DNA from: Sediminicola sp963974715
Lineage (GTDB): Bacteria; Bacteroidota; Bacteroidia; Flavobacteriales; Flavobacteriaceae
Assembly: GCA_963974715.1 (NCBI GenBank)
Contig: CAXBDK010000002.1
Location: 310,001-374,000 of the forward strand
Length of the DNA stretch: 64,000 bases
Direction: 5' to 3'
How positions within the stretch are numbered: position 1 is the stretch's first letter; every line of letters starts with the position of its first letter. The position numbers were made by a program, and so were the translations under genes. Shown here piece after piece: positions 1 to 8,585 of the stretch. The notes beneath the pieces were generated by a model. The model ran no database searches. It was not told where the DNA came from and worked only from the letters and a program-made list of their open reading frames with translations.

Positions 1-477
1 GGGAAAACTTGGAGCGCTTTGGTTCCCCATCGGCCCTTTTTGTTCAGTTTCTTGGATGAATCCTTTAATAGACAGTATGATGCGGATTTTAAGTTTCAAA
101 AATTATTTACGGTATTCTCCTTCCTGGCTATTTTGATTGCCTGTCTCGGCTTGCTGGGACTGGCTACCTATACTGCTATGCAGCGGACAAAGGAAATAGG
201 CATCAGAAAGGTATTGGGAGCAGATGTATCCACGATCATTGCACTTCTATCAAAAGACTTTTTAAAACTGGTCTTGATCGCCATCGTTATTTCGGTGCCA
301 TTTTCTTGGTATGCAATGCATAGATGGCTGGAATCCTATGCCTATCAAGTGGAAGTGAAATGGTGGGTATTTGCCGCCTCCGGAATTGTGGCACTGCTCA
401 TCGCAATATTGACTATTGGGTTCCATGCCGTGAAAGCTGCCAATGTGAATCCCATTAAAAGCCTACGCACCGAATAA
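1..477 (+). CDS. FtsX/MacB-type ABC permease, C-terminal part (cut by window start)
   Basis: The frame is open from base 1, so this is the last 158 residues of a permease whose 5' end lies outside the window. It covers the second FtsX domain: a membrane segment (ILIACLGLLGLATY), the cytoplasmic signature QRTKEIGIRKVLGAD, then two more membrane segments around LVLIAIVISVPFSWYAM and WWVFAASGIVALLIAI, and the tail NPIKSLRTE. The same plan and tail recur in the permeases that follow, so this is one more member of the array. The next gene starts 20 bp downstream. The TTG at 19 is not a real start; the true one is upstream of the window. Confidence 0.9.
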   Translation, partial: GKTWSALVPHRPFLFSFLDESFNRQYDADFKFQKLFTVFSFLAILIACLGLLGLATYTAMQRTKEIGIRKVLGADVSTIIALLSKDFLKLVLIAIVISVPFSWYAMHRWLESYAYQVEVKWWVFAASGIVALLIAILTIGFHAVKAANVNPIKSLRTE

Positions 478-497
478 CCCATCAAACAACCATCATC

Positions 498-2894
498 ATG
501 ATAAAGAATTATCTAAAAATAGCCTGGCGGAACCTCTTAAAGAACAAGGGCTATTCCGCAATCAATATTGGGGGGCTGGCCTTGGGGATGGCCGTGACCC
601 TCTTGATCGGCCTTTGGGTCGTGGATGAACTTACCTTTAACCATTATTTCACCAACAAAGATCGCATTGCACAGGTCTACCAGTCCCAGACGTTCAACGG
701 AAATACGGGCACGGGGCCAGCCATTCCAAGACCTTTGGAAATGGCCTTGAGGGAGGGATACGCCGATCAGTTTACACACTTGGTCATGTCTTCCTGGAAC
801 AACGCCCAATACCTCAACTACAAAGACAAAAGCCTCTCAAAAACGGGCAACTTTATGCAACGGGGGGCACCCGAACTGTTCGACCTAAAAATCATTAAGG
901 GCGAGAAGGACGGCCTGCGCGAGATCAATTCCATCATGCTGTCCCAATCGGTGGCCCATGCGCTCTTTGGGGAAGAGGAGCCCGTGGGCAAGATCATTAG
1001 GGTAAACAGTGAGCACAGTATGGAAGTGACCGCCGTATATGAGGACATTCCCCTAAACAATTCCTTTAACGACACCCAATTTTTGATGCCTTGGGAAAAA
1101 TACATCAACGAGGAATGGATAAAAAATGCGGCCGATCAATGGGGGAACAATTCGTTTCAACTGTTTGTACAGATTCCGGAAAATACCACTATGGAAAGGG
1201 TGTCCCAGACCATTCAAAATGTAAAGAAGGACGCCAACGCCGATACGGCCGAGTTCAATCCCCAGCTATTCCTGTTCCCCATGAAGGATTGGTACCTGAG
1301 AGGTGCCTTTGAAAATGGGATACAGGTGGGTGGCCGTATAAAATATGTTTGGCTGTTTGGGGTCATAGGGGTATTTGTCCTGTTATTGGCCTGTATCAAT
1401 TTTATGAACCTGAGCACGGCACGCTCGGAAAAGCGGTCCAAGGAAGTTGGCATCCGTAAATCCATAGGGTCCCATAGAGGCCAATTGATCAACCAATTTC
1501 TAAGCGAGTCCTTTTTGGTGGTGGTCTTTGCATTTGTCATTGCCATCCTTATTGTCCTTGTTTCGCTCAACGGTTTTAATACCTTGTCCGGCAAGGCGAT
1601 CGACTTTCCATGGGGCAGTGGGCTTTTTTGGCTGGTTTCGGTCATTTTCATCTTGTTTACGGCCCTACTGGCGGGGAGTTACCCCGCCCTGTACCTGTCT
1701 TCGTTCCGACCGGTGGATGTGCTGAAAGGAACCTTCAAAATGGGCAAATATGCCGGATTGCCACGAAAAATTCTGGTAGTGGTGCAGTTTACGGTATCGG
1801 TGGCCTTTATCATAGGGACCGTTATTGTCATGCAACAGATCAATTATGCCAAAAATAGACCGGTCGGATACGACAGGGAGGGATTGGTACAAATACCCAC
1901 CTTTAGCACCGACTTTGAAGGGAAATACGACCTTATGCGGAGCGAGTTCATAAACTCTGGGGCCGTGGTGGAAATGTCCAGTTCAAGTGCGCCCACTACC
2001 GACATATGGTCCAATAGGGGCGGTTTTAGTTGGGAGGGCAAACCGGAAGGGTTCCAAGAGGATCTCGCTTGGACAGAAGTGTCGCACGAGTATGCCAGAT
2101 CCCTCAATTTGAAGATAGTGGAGGGCCGTGATTTTTCCCGTGAGTTCGCCAGTGATTCCAGTGCGGTACTGATCAATGAGACGGCCAAAAAATATATGGG
2201 GCTCAAAAATCCGGTGGGAACATTGATAAAAGATGACGACGAGGAAGACCCCGACCCGCCACTGACCATCATCGGAGTAGTACAGGACATGATCGCCCAA
2301 TCGCCTTATGAACCTGTAAAGCAAGGGGTGTACGTCTATGATAAACAGGGGAATTCCAGTTATTACAATCTGAGGTTGAACCCAAAACAAAGTGCAGGCC
2401 AGAACATTGCCATTGTGGAACGGGTCTTTAAGCAACATTTCCCGGACATTCCATTTCAATATGAATTTGTGGATTCGGAGTATGGGGAAAAATTCGCCTC
2501 TGAAGAAAGGGTCGGTACCCTTTCGGGAGTGTTCACCGCACTGGCCATTCTAATAAGCTGTCTTGGGCTTTTCGGCCTTACCTCCTTTGTAGCGGAACAG
2601 CGCACAAAAGAAATTGGGGTTCGGAAAGTATTGGGGGCAACGGTCTTTAACGTATGGAACATGTTATCCAAGGACTTTTTAAAATTGGTGGTGATCTCCT
2701 GTTTTATAGCCGTTCCCATAGCCTATTACATTATGAACGGTTGGTTACAGGAATATCCCTATAGGGTACTCTTAAAGTGGTGGATATTTGCGTTGGCCAT
2801 GTTGGGGGCCATGGCCGTCACCGTGGTTACGGTAAGTTTTCAAGCGATCAAAGCGGCAAAACAGAATCCGGTCAAAAGTCTGCGTACGGAATAA
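498..2894 (+). CDS. FtsX/MacB-type ABC transporter permease (array member 2)
   Basis: This 798-residue protein shows the plan shared by the array. A short basic N-terminus (MIKNYLKIAWRNLLKNK) leads into TM1 (about 20-43), then a large extracytoplasmic MacB_PCD-like domain (about 45-275). TM2-4 (about 283-400) form the first FtsX domain with KRSKEVGIRKSIGS after TM2, and TM5 lies near 425-447. A second extracytoplasmic domain (to about 670) precedes TM6-8 with QRTKEIGVRKVLGAT and the tail NPVKSLRTE. Family knowledge: MacB/LolCE-type permeases do not form a channel but couple cytoplasmic ATP hydrolysis to work on substrates outside the inner membrane. The likely ATPase partner is the one encoded at 25689-26357. 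Substrate is unknown. Confidence 0.9.
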   Translation: MIKNYLKIAWRNLLKNKGYSAINIGGLALGMAVTLLIGLWVVDELTFNHYFTNKDRIAQVYQSQTFNGNTGTGPAIPRPLEMALREGYADQFTHLVMSSWNNAQYLNYKDKSLSKTGNFMQRGAPELFDLKIIKGEKDGLREINSIMLSQSVAHALFGEEEPVGKIIRVNSEHSMEVTAVYEDIPLNNSFNDTQFLMPWEKYINEEWIKNAADQWGNNSFQLFVQIPENTTMERVSQTIQNVKKDANADTAEFNPQLFLFPMKDWYLRGAFENGIQVGGRIKYVWLFGVIGVFVLLLACINFMNLSTARSEKRSKEVGIRKSIGSHRGQLINQFLSESFLVVVFAFVIAILIVLVSLNGFNTLSGKAIDFPWGSGLFWLVSVIFILFTALLAGSYPALYLSSFRPVDVLKGTFKMGKYAGLPRKILVVVQFTVSVAFIIGTVIVMQQINYAKNRPVGYDREGLVQIPTFSTDFEGKYDLMRSEFINSGAVVEMSSSSAPTTDIWSNRGGFSWEGKPEGFQEDLAWTEVSHEYARSLNLKIVEGRDFSREFASDSSAVLINETAKKYMGLKNPVGTLIKDDDEEDPDPPLTIIGVVQDMIAQSPYEPVKQGVYVYDKQGNSSYYNLRLNPKQSAGQNIAIVERVFKQHFPDIPFQYEFVDSEYGEKFASEERVGTLSGVFTALAILISCLGLFGLTSFVAEQRTKEIGVRKVLGATVFNVWNMLSKDFLKLVVISCFIAVPIAYYIMNGWLQEYPYRVLLKWWIFALAMLGAMAVTVVTVSFQAIKAAKQNPVKSLRTE

Positions 2895-2926
2895 TCAATA
2901 CGGTTGGTAACCTTAAAGAATAGCAC

Positions 2927-3685
2927 ATGAAAATCCTATCGTTTAAAATAGTACTTGCATTTGTATTGGGAAACTTACTCTTTGCTTATTCAATTAAGGC
3001 CCAGTCAAAGGAGATAGCGGTGGACCCCTTTAACAAGGTAACGATCAGCCCGCATATCCGGGCCACCTTTATAAAGGGCGACAGGGAAAGTGTTTCCATA
3101 GAGGATGCGGCCGTGTCACGGGATAAAATTTATGTGGAAGTAAAGGGCAAGACGCTTCGCATTTACCTGGAAGGGGCCAAAGAAGTGACCAAAAGTAAAG
3201 AGGAGTATAAAAATGGCTACCAGCGGTCGCATTCCATATATAATGGGACCATGCTTACCGTGACCGTAACCTATAGGGAACTGGATGAACTTTCCCTAAG
3301 GGGAGAGGAGACCTTTGTGTGCAAAAGTCCCCTGGTGGGGGATTCCTTTGACCTTAAAATCTATGGGGAGTCACAAGTATTTCTGGAAGCAGTGGACCTT
3401 CAGCGCTTAACTGCCACCATCTACGGGGAAAGTTATCTGGAAATCCGTTCGGGCAACATTACCGATCAAAAGTATACCGCCTATGGGGAGACAAATGTCA
3501 ACACCTTGGCGGTAGGGAACAGCACCACGAAACTTACTGCCTTTGGGGAGGGAAGCTTTAGGGTAAAGGTTTCAGATCGACTCAAAGTGACCGCTTTTGG
3601 GGAGGCAACGGTGGCCTATGAAGGCGACCCGGAAGTGGACAAAGGCCTTGTCATTGGGGAAGCGACCATTCAAAAATTGAACTAA
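2927..3685 (+). CDS. DUF2807 (GIN domain) secreted protein
   Basis: The 252-residue protein starts with a signal peptide (hydrophobic stretch about 8-22, likely cleavage near KAQ). The body is a ladder of short beta repeats each closing with a G-E pair (IYGES, IYGES, AYGET, AFGEG, AFGEA), the look of DUF2807, the putative auto-transporter adhesin head GIN domain, which folds as a beta helix. It lies inside the permease array, 32 bp after one permease and 10 bp before the next, so it is almost certainly co-transcribed. Its role is not known. Presence in the cell envelope and a link to the permeases are inferences from the signal peptide and the position. Confidence 0.82.
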   Translation: MKILSFKIVLAFVLGNLLFAYSIKAQSKEIAVDPFNKVTISPHIRATFIKGDRESVSIEDAAVSRDKIYVEVKGKTLRIYLEGAKEVTKSKEEYKNGYQRSHSIYNGTMLTVTVTYRELDELSLRGEETFVCKSPLVGDSFDLKIYGESQVFLEAVDLQRLTATIYGESYLEIRSGNITDQKYTAYGETNVNTLAVGNSTTKLTAFGEGSFRVKVSDRLKVTAFGEATVAYEGDPEVDKGLVIGEATIQKLN

Positions 3686-3695
3686 ACCGAAGGCC

Positions 3696-6140
3696 ATGAT
3701 CAAGAACCTGTTTAAAATAGCGTTTCGGAACCTCTTGAAGAACAAGATGTTTTCCCTGATAAATATCACAGGACTTGCCCTGGGTCTCAGTGCATCCTTC
3801 GTAATTGCGATGATCGTATATTATGATCTTACTTTTGATAAGTTCCATGCGGAGGGCGAGCGTATCCATCGGGTCACCTCCGTTTTTAAAACGCCCGACG
3901 GGGAATTCTACAATCGGGGCGTTTCGGTGCCCCTGGGGGAAGCCTTAACGGGCAAAGCGGGGGTTGAGACCGTAAGTACTTTTTTTGCGGCCTCTTTCAA
4001 TTCGGTGAAAACTACCCAGGGGAACCGGAAGCATAAAAATCCGGAAAAGATCATTTTTGCCGATAGCGATTACTTTAAGTTGTTCAACTATAGATGGTTG
4101 GCGGGCAATCCTACAAAAGTGCTCTCCGATCCCAATGAAGTGGTCCTTACCCTATCAAGGGCGGCCAAGTATTTTCCTGATATGCCTGTGGACCAATTGA
4201 TGGAAGAAACATTGGTATACAACGATTCCGTAGTGGTCAGGGTGACCGGCATTGTGGCCGATTTTGAAGGTCGTACAGATCTGGACTTTCAGGAATTTTT
4301 GTCGCCTGGTACCGCTAAGGCCACCGATATGTCAAATATGGTCCATACCGATGGGTGGGACAATACCAATTCTGCAACCCAGGTATTTTTAAAATTGGCG
4401 GAAGGAAGCAGTTCTGAAGGCTTGGAAAAGGAATTAAAGGCCATTGCCGAAGAACATGCAGAGGCAGACTTGGTGGCCATGGGACTGCACAGGACCTTTT
4501 CCCTGCAACCTCTGTCCGACCTTCATTTCAATGCCGATTTGGGAATCTTTAACCATACATCCTCTACAGGCAATAGAACACTTTTGATGGGGCTGTCCTT
4601 TGTTGCGCTCTTTTTACTTTTATTGGGCTGCATCAATTTTATCAACCTCAATACGGCCCAAGCTGCAAGACGGGCAAAGGAGATAGGAATTAAAAAAACC
4701 CTCGGAAGTTCCAGAAAACAACTGATGTTCCAATTTTTGGGCGAGACCTTCCTGCTCACTTTGGCCGCGTCCTTAATTTCACTGCTACTTTGCCCTTGGT
4801 TGTTGCGGTTGTTCTCCGATTTTATCCCCTCCGGCGTCGATTTCGGACTTCTAAAAAGCCCACAGTTGATAGGGGGCATTTTCTTGTTGCTGGTCCTCGT
4901 AACATTGCTGTCCGGCTTCTATCCGGCAATGGTGCTGTCTGGTTTTAAGCCCATATCGGTATTAAAGGACCAAATATACAGCGGGGGCACCAAATCCGAT
5001 TTTCGAAAGTACCTGACCGTTTTTCAATTTGTAATCGCACAGATTTTTATCATCGCTACCATTTTTGTGGGGAAACAGCTGAACTATATGATGGATAGGG
5101 ATATGGGTTTCAAGACCGATGCCCTAGTGCATATTAGGACTCCCTGGCAGGATGCTTCCTTTGAAAAACGCTTGGTATTTAGGGGGAAGGTAGGTGCCAT
5201 AAACCAGGTTTCTGACGTGAGTTTTGGCGGGGCCCCTCCGGCATCCAATAGTACCCATTCCTCTATGGTGACCTATAGGGATGGCGACAAGGAGATCCAT
5301 ACGGAGGTGGAATTGCTCTACGGGGATGAAACCTATCTAAAATTATACGGTATTCCTTTATTGGCGGGTCGGGACCGCCTGAACGACACCGTAAGGGAAT
5401 ATGTGATCAATGACACCTACGCCAAAATTTTGGGTTTTTCGGATCCAAGGGAGGCCATAGGAAAATATGTAAAGATAGATAGCCTGCCCATTCCCATTGT
5501 GGGGGTCATGAAGGACTTCAACCAAAGGTCCCTCCGTACCCGGATAAAACCCATGGCCCTCATCGGGGATTGGTACAGGATGGAAAATCCCCAGTTCAAC
5601 ACCCTTCATTTCTCATTAAGGGGGCAACCCTCCAATACATGGACAGAGACCATAAAACAACTGGAGGCGGATTGGAAAAGTGTTTATCCGGAAGCGGATT
5701 TTGAACTGAATTTTATGGACGATTCCATAAAACGGTTTTACGAACAGGAGCGGCGGACTTCCTCGCTGTTACAATGGGCCACTGGCCTTGCCATTGCCAT
5801 AAGTTGTTTGGGCCTCTTGGGCCTGGTGATCTACAGCACGGAAAGGCGGACCAAAGAAATAGGCATCCGAAAAGTGCTTGGGGCATCCTTTGCACAGCTC
5901 AATCTCCTTTTGTGCAAAGAATTTCTTTTGTTGGTAGGGGTGGCCTTTTTGATCGCGGCGCCCTTGACCTTCCTAGGGATACGGCATTGGTTGGAAGGGT
6001 TTGCCTATAAAACGTCGGTCAGTTGGTGGGTATTTGTTTTGAGCGGACTGTTGATGGCGATCATCGCCTTGGGCATCATGGCCATCAGGACCATGGCGTC
6101 GGCAAGGGCAAACCCCATAAAAAGTCTGCGTACCGAATAA
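3696..6140 (+). CDS. FtsX/MacB-type ABC transporter permease (array member 3)
   Basis: An 814-residue array permease starting MIKNLFKIAFRNLLKNK. The first extracytoplasmic domain ends in SLQPLSDLHFNAD, a motif of the form LxxLxDxH that recurs just before TM2 in most members. The first FtsX signature is RRAKEIGIKKTLGSS and the second RRTKEIGIRKVLGAS. The second extracytoplasmic domain has the shared IVGVMKDFNQRSL motif. The C-terminus is NPIKSLRTE. It starts 10 bp after the DUF2807 gene, which suggests translational linkage between the two. Substrate not recognisable. Confidence 0.9.
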   Translation: MIKNLFKIAFRNLLKNKMFSLINITGLALGLSASFVIAMIVYYDLTFDKFHAEGERIHRVTSVFKTPDGEFYNRGVSVPLGEALTGKAGVETVSTFFAASFNSVKTTQGNRKHKNPEKIIFADSDYFKLFNYRWLAGNPTKVLSDPNEVVLTLSRAAKYFPDMPVDQLMEETLVYNDSVVVRVTGIVADFEGRTDLDFQEFLSPGTAKATDMSNMVHTDGWDNTNSATQVFLKLAEGSSSEGLEKELKAIAEEHAEADLVAMGLHRTFSLQPLSDLHFNADLGIFNHTSSTGNRTLLMGLSFVALFLLLLGCINFINLNTAQAARRAKEIGIKKTLGSSRKQLMFQFLGETFLLTLAASLISLLLCPWLLRLFSDFIPSGVDFGLLKSPQLIGGIFLLLVLVTLLSGFYPAMVLSGFKPISVLKDQIYSGGTKSDFRKYLTVFQFVIAQIFIIATIFVGKQLNYMMDRDMGFKTDALVHIRTPWQDASFEKRLVFRGKVGAINQVSDVSFGGAPPASNSTHSSMVTYRDGDKEIHTEVELLYGDETYLKLYGIPLLAGRDRLNDTVREYVINDTYAKILGFSDPREAIGKYVKIDSLPIPIVGVMKDFNQRSLRTRIKPMALIGDWYRMENPQFNTLHFSLRGQPSNTWTETIKQLEADWKSVYPEADFELNFMDDSIKRFYEQERRTSSLLQWATGLAIAISCLGLLGLVIYSTERRTKEIGIRKVLGASFAQLNLLLCKEFLLLVGVAFLIAAPLTFLGIRHWLEGFAYKTSVSWWVFVLSGLLMAIIALGIMAIRTMASARANPIKSLRTE

Positions 6141-6178
6141 AATAGTATAAACGGCCTAGGGCCCAAAAAAATATGACC

Positions 6179-8560
6179 ATGCTAAAACACCATATTAAAA
6201 TCGCTTGGCGGAACCTTAAGGTCAATAAGCTGTTTTCGGCAATCAACATCATTGGACTTTGTTTGGGTCTTGCAATAGTGATCCTATTGTTCCTCTATAT
6301 TTCCCATGAGAAAAGTTTTGATACCATGTATCCAAAAAAAGACCGGATCTATAGGGTATTGTTAAAAACCGATGGGGATTTTGGTTTTGAAACGTGGGCA
6401 ACGGCACCACCTGTCACCGCCCCTGCCCTAAAAAAGGAAATTACCAATGTAGAAACCGCGGCCAGAGTGTACAAACATAATTTTGGAGGTACCGCATCCC
6501 TGAGGATAAACGATCAGAATTTTACGGAGGATAGGTTTTATTGGGTAGACAAAGAGCTGCTCACCATCTTTGATATCCACCTGATAAAGGGAAACAAGAC
6601 CAATGCGTTGGATAGACCGGGCACTGTACTGTTATCGGAATCCGCTGCCCAAACCTATTTTAATGCTGAAGATCCAATGGGAAAAACAATATTGGTGGAT
6701 AATGGGCGTGAATTGGAAGTGACAGGCGTTTATGGGGATTTTGGAAAAAATAGCACCTTGGATGCCGAAATGCTCGCCTCAAGCAATGGATATTGGTTCT
6801 ATGACAGCACTACATGGTCCAATGCCAGTTTTGAAACATACTGCCTTTTAAGAAAGAATGTCTCCTTAAGCGCCACTGAACTGCAAATAGGAAAAATGTT
6901 GGATGCCAACGTACCAAAGGATGGGCAATGGTACACCTTTTCCCTACAGCCCCTCGATAGGGTGCATCTATATTCCGCCTCTTATGGAAATGCATATACG
7001 TCCAGAATAGGTGACATAAACGAAGTACGTAATTTGGGCTATTTGGCCATTTTGATCCTTTTGATAGCCTGCGTAAATTATATGAACCTCACCACCGCCC
7101 GTTCTCAGAAACGCTCAAAAGAAGTGGGTATCGGTAAGGTCATGGGGGCATCCACAAGATCCATGGTCGGTAGATTTTATGTGGAAACGGGACTTATAAC
7201 GGCTATTTCCATAGTGTTGGGCATTATACTGGCCATGTTGGTATTGCCCGGATTTAATGCGCTAACAGATCAGGGCCTGCACATAGACCAGCTTTTCAAC
7301 CGTTCTTTTTTGGTGGTGATTTTGGGAGTCTGGGTGCTGACCACCGCAATATCCGGTTTTTACCCTTCCTTATACCTATCCAGATTTTTGCCCAGGCAAA
7401 TTCTTTCCCCTTCACTAAAAACGGACAAGGGCAATTTGCTGATCAGAAAAGGGTTGGTGGTCGTCCAATTTGCCGCTTCTGCCGCATTGATCGTTGGGGC
7501 ACTGGTCATTTACCAACAAATGAAATTTATCCAGAACAAAGATCTGGGATTTGCTGCGGAGAATGTTTTGGCACTTTCCATAAACGGCGTGGGAGGTACC
7601 GACAAGCAGACTGCCTTGATCCAGGAATTCTCTGGCCTCCCCGAAGTTACCTCATTGGCTATGGCACAGGGATATCCGGGAATGGACGTGAGCGGGCGCA
7701 GTTTGCGAAAGAGCGAATCGGATGAGCGAATGCTTAATATTCAGACAAATGTGGCCGATACCGGCATTGTGGATGTCCTTAAGCTGAAGTTGCTGGCCGG
7801 TAAGAGCCTTCCCGAATATAAAAATGAAAAGGATACATTGGTCGAGGTCGTTCTGAATAAAAAGGCCATAGATTTTTTGGGGTTTGCCCCAGAGGAAGCC
7901 ATTGGGAAAAAAGTATACATCGGGGTGCCAAATACCATTGTGGGCGTTGTGGACGATTTTAATTATGAATCCTTACATCAACCTATTGGTGCCTATGCCT
8001 TCCACAACAATAATGGAGAGGGAAAATCCTTTATTCTGCTGCGTTTTAAATCGGGTGATTTGGCCCATACCATGGAAGATTTTAAGAATGTTTTTTTAAA
8101 GGTGGCACCCAATCTGGATTTTAATTATTCCTTTCTGGATCAGCAGCTGGAAAGGTTATATCAACGCGACCAAAGGGCCGGCCAAATTAGCATCGTATTT
8201 TGTTTGTTGGCCATATTCGTGGCCACTTTGGGACTTTTCGGTCTGGCAGCTTTTACCACCGAACAACGAAGAAAGGAAATAGGAATCCGCAAAGTAATGG
8301 GCGCTTCCGTGGCCAAAATAGCCAAAATGTTAACAGCGGATTTTACAAAATTGGTCCTTGTTGCATTATGTATTGGTTTTCCAGTGGCCTATCTGTTTAT
8401 GGAAAGCTGGTTGCAGGGGTTCGCTTATAGGATCGGCATTCCTTGGTGGGTTTTTGTCATTGCCGGTATTGTAACGGTCGGTGTGGCATTGATAACGGTC
8501 AGTTTCCATTCCCTTAGGGCTGGGGTGACAAACCCCATAAAAAGCTTGCGGACGGAATAG
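6179..8560 (+). CDS. FtsX/MacB-type ABC transporter permease (array member 4)
   Basis: A 793-residue array permease. I use the ATG at 6179 (MLKHHIKIAWRNLKVNK) because every paralogue starts with M-[ILF]-K-N/H at this point; an in-frame ATG six bases upstream is also possible. The first cytoplasmic signature reads KRSKEVGIGKVMGAS, where the usual IRK has become IGK. The second is regular (QRRKEIGIRKVMGAS). The second extracytoplasmic domain has IVGVVDDFNYESL and the tail is NPIKSLRTE. The gap to the next gene is 25 bp. Confidence 0.9.
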   Translation: MLKHHIKIAWRNLKVNKLFSAINIIGLCLGLAIVILLFLYISHEKSFDTMYPKKDRIYRVLLKTDGDFGFETWATAPPVTAPALKKEITNVETAARVYKHNFGGTASLRINDQNFTEDRFYWVDKELLTIFDIHLIKGNKTNALDRPGTVLLSESAAQTYFNAEDPMGKTILVDNGRELEVTGVYGDFGKNSTLDAEMLASSNGYWFYDSTTWSNASFETYCLLRKNVSLSATELQIGKMLDANVPKDGQWYTFSLQPLDRVHLYSASYGNAYTSRIGDINEVRNLGYLAILILLIACVNYMNLTTARSQKRSKEVGIGKVMGASTRSMVGRFYVETGLITAISIVLGIILAMLVLPGFNALTDQGLHIDQLFNRSFLVVILGVWVLTTAISGFYPSLYLSRFLPRQILSPSLKTDKGNLLIRKGLVVVQFAASAALIVGALVIYQQMKFIQNKDLGFAAENVLALSINGVGGTDKQTALIQEFSGLPEVTSLAMAQGYPGMDVSGRSLRKSESDERMLNIQTNVADTGIVDVLKLKLLAGKSLPEYKNEKDTLVEVVLNKKAIDFLGFAPEEAIGKKVYIGVPNTIVGVVDDFNYESLHQPIGAYAFHNNNGEGKSFILLRFKSGDLAHTMEDFKNVFLKVAPNLDFNYSFLDQQLERLYQRDQRAGQISIVFCLLAIFVATLGLFGLAAFTTEQRRKEIGIRKVMGASVAKIAKMLTADFTKLVLVALCIGFPVAYLFMESWLQGFAYRIGIPWWVFVIAGIVTVGVALITVSFHSLRAGVTNPIKSLRTE

Positions 8561-8585
8561 AACATTTATTTTAAAAACCACGGTC

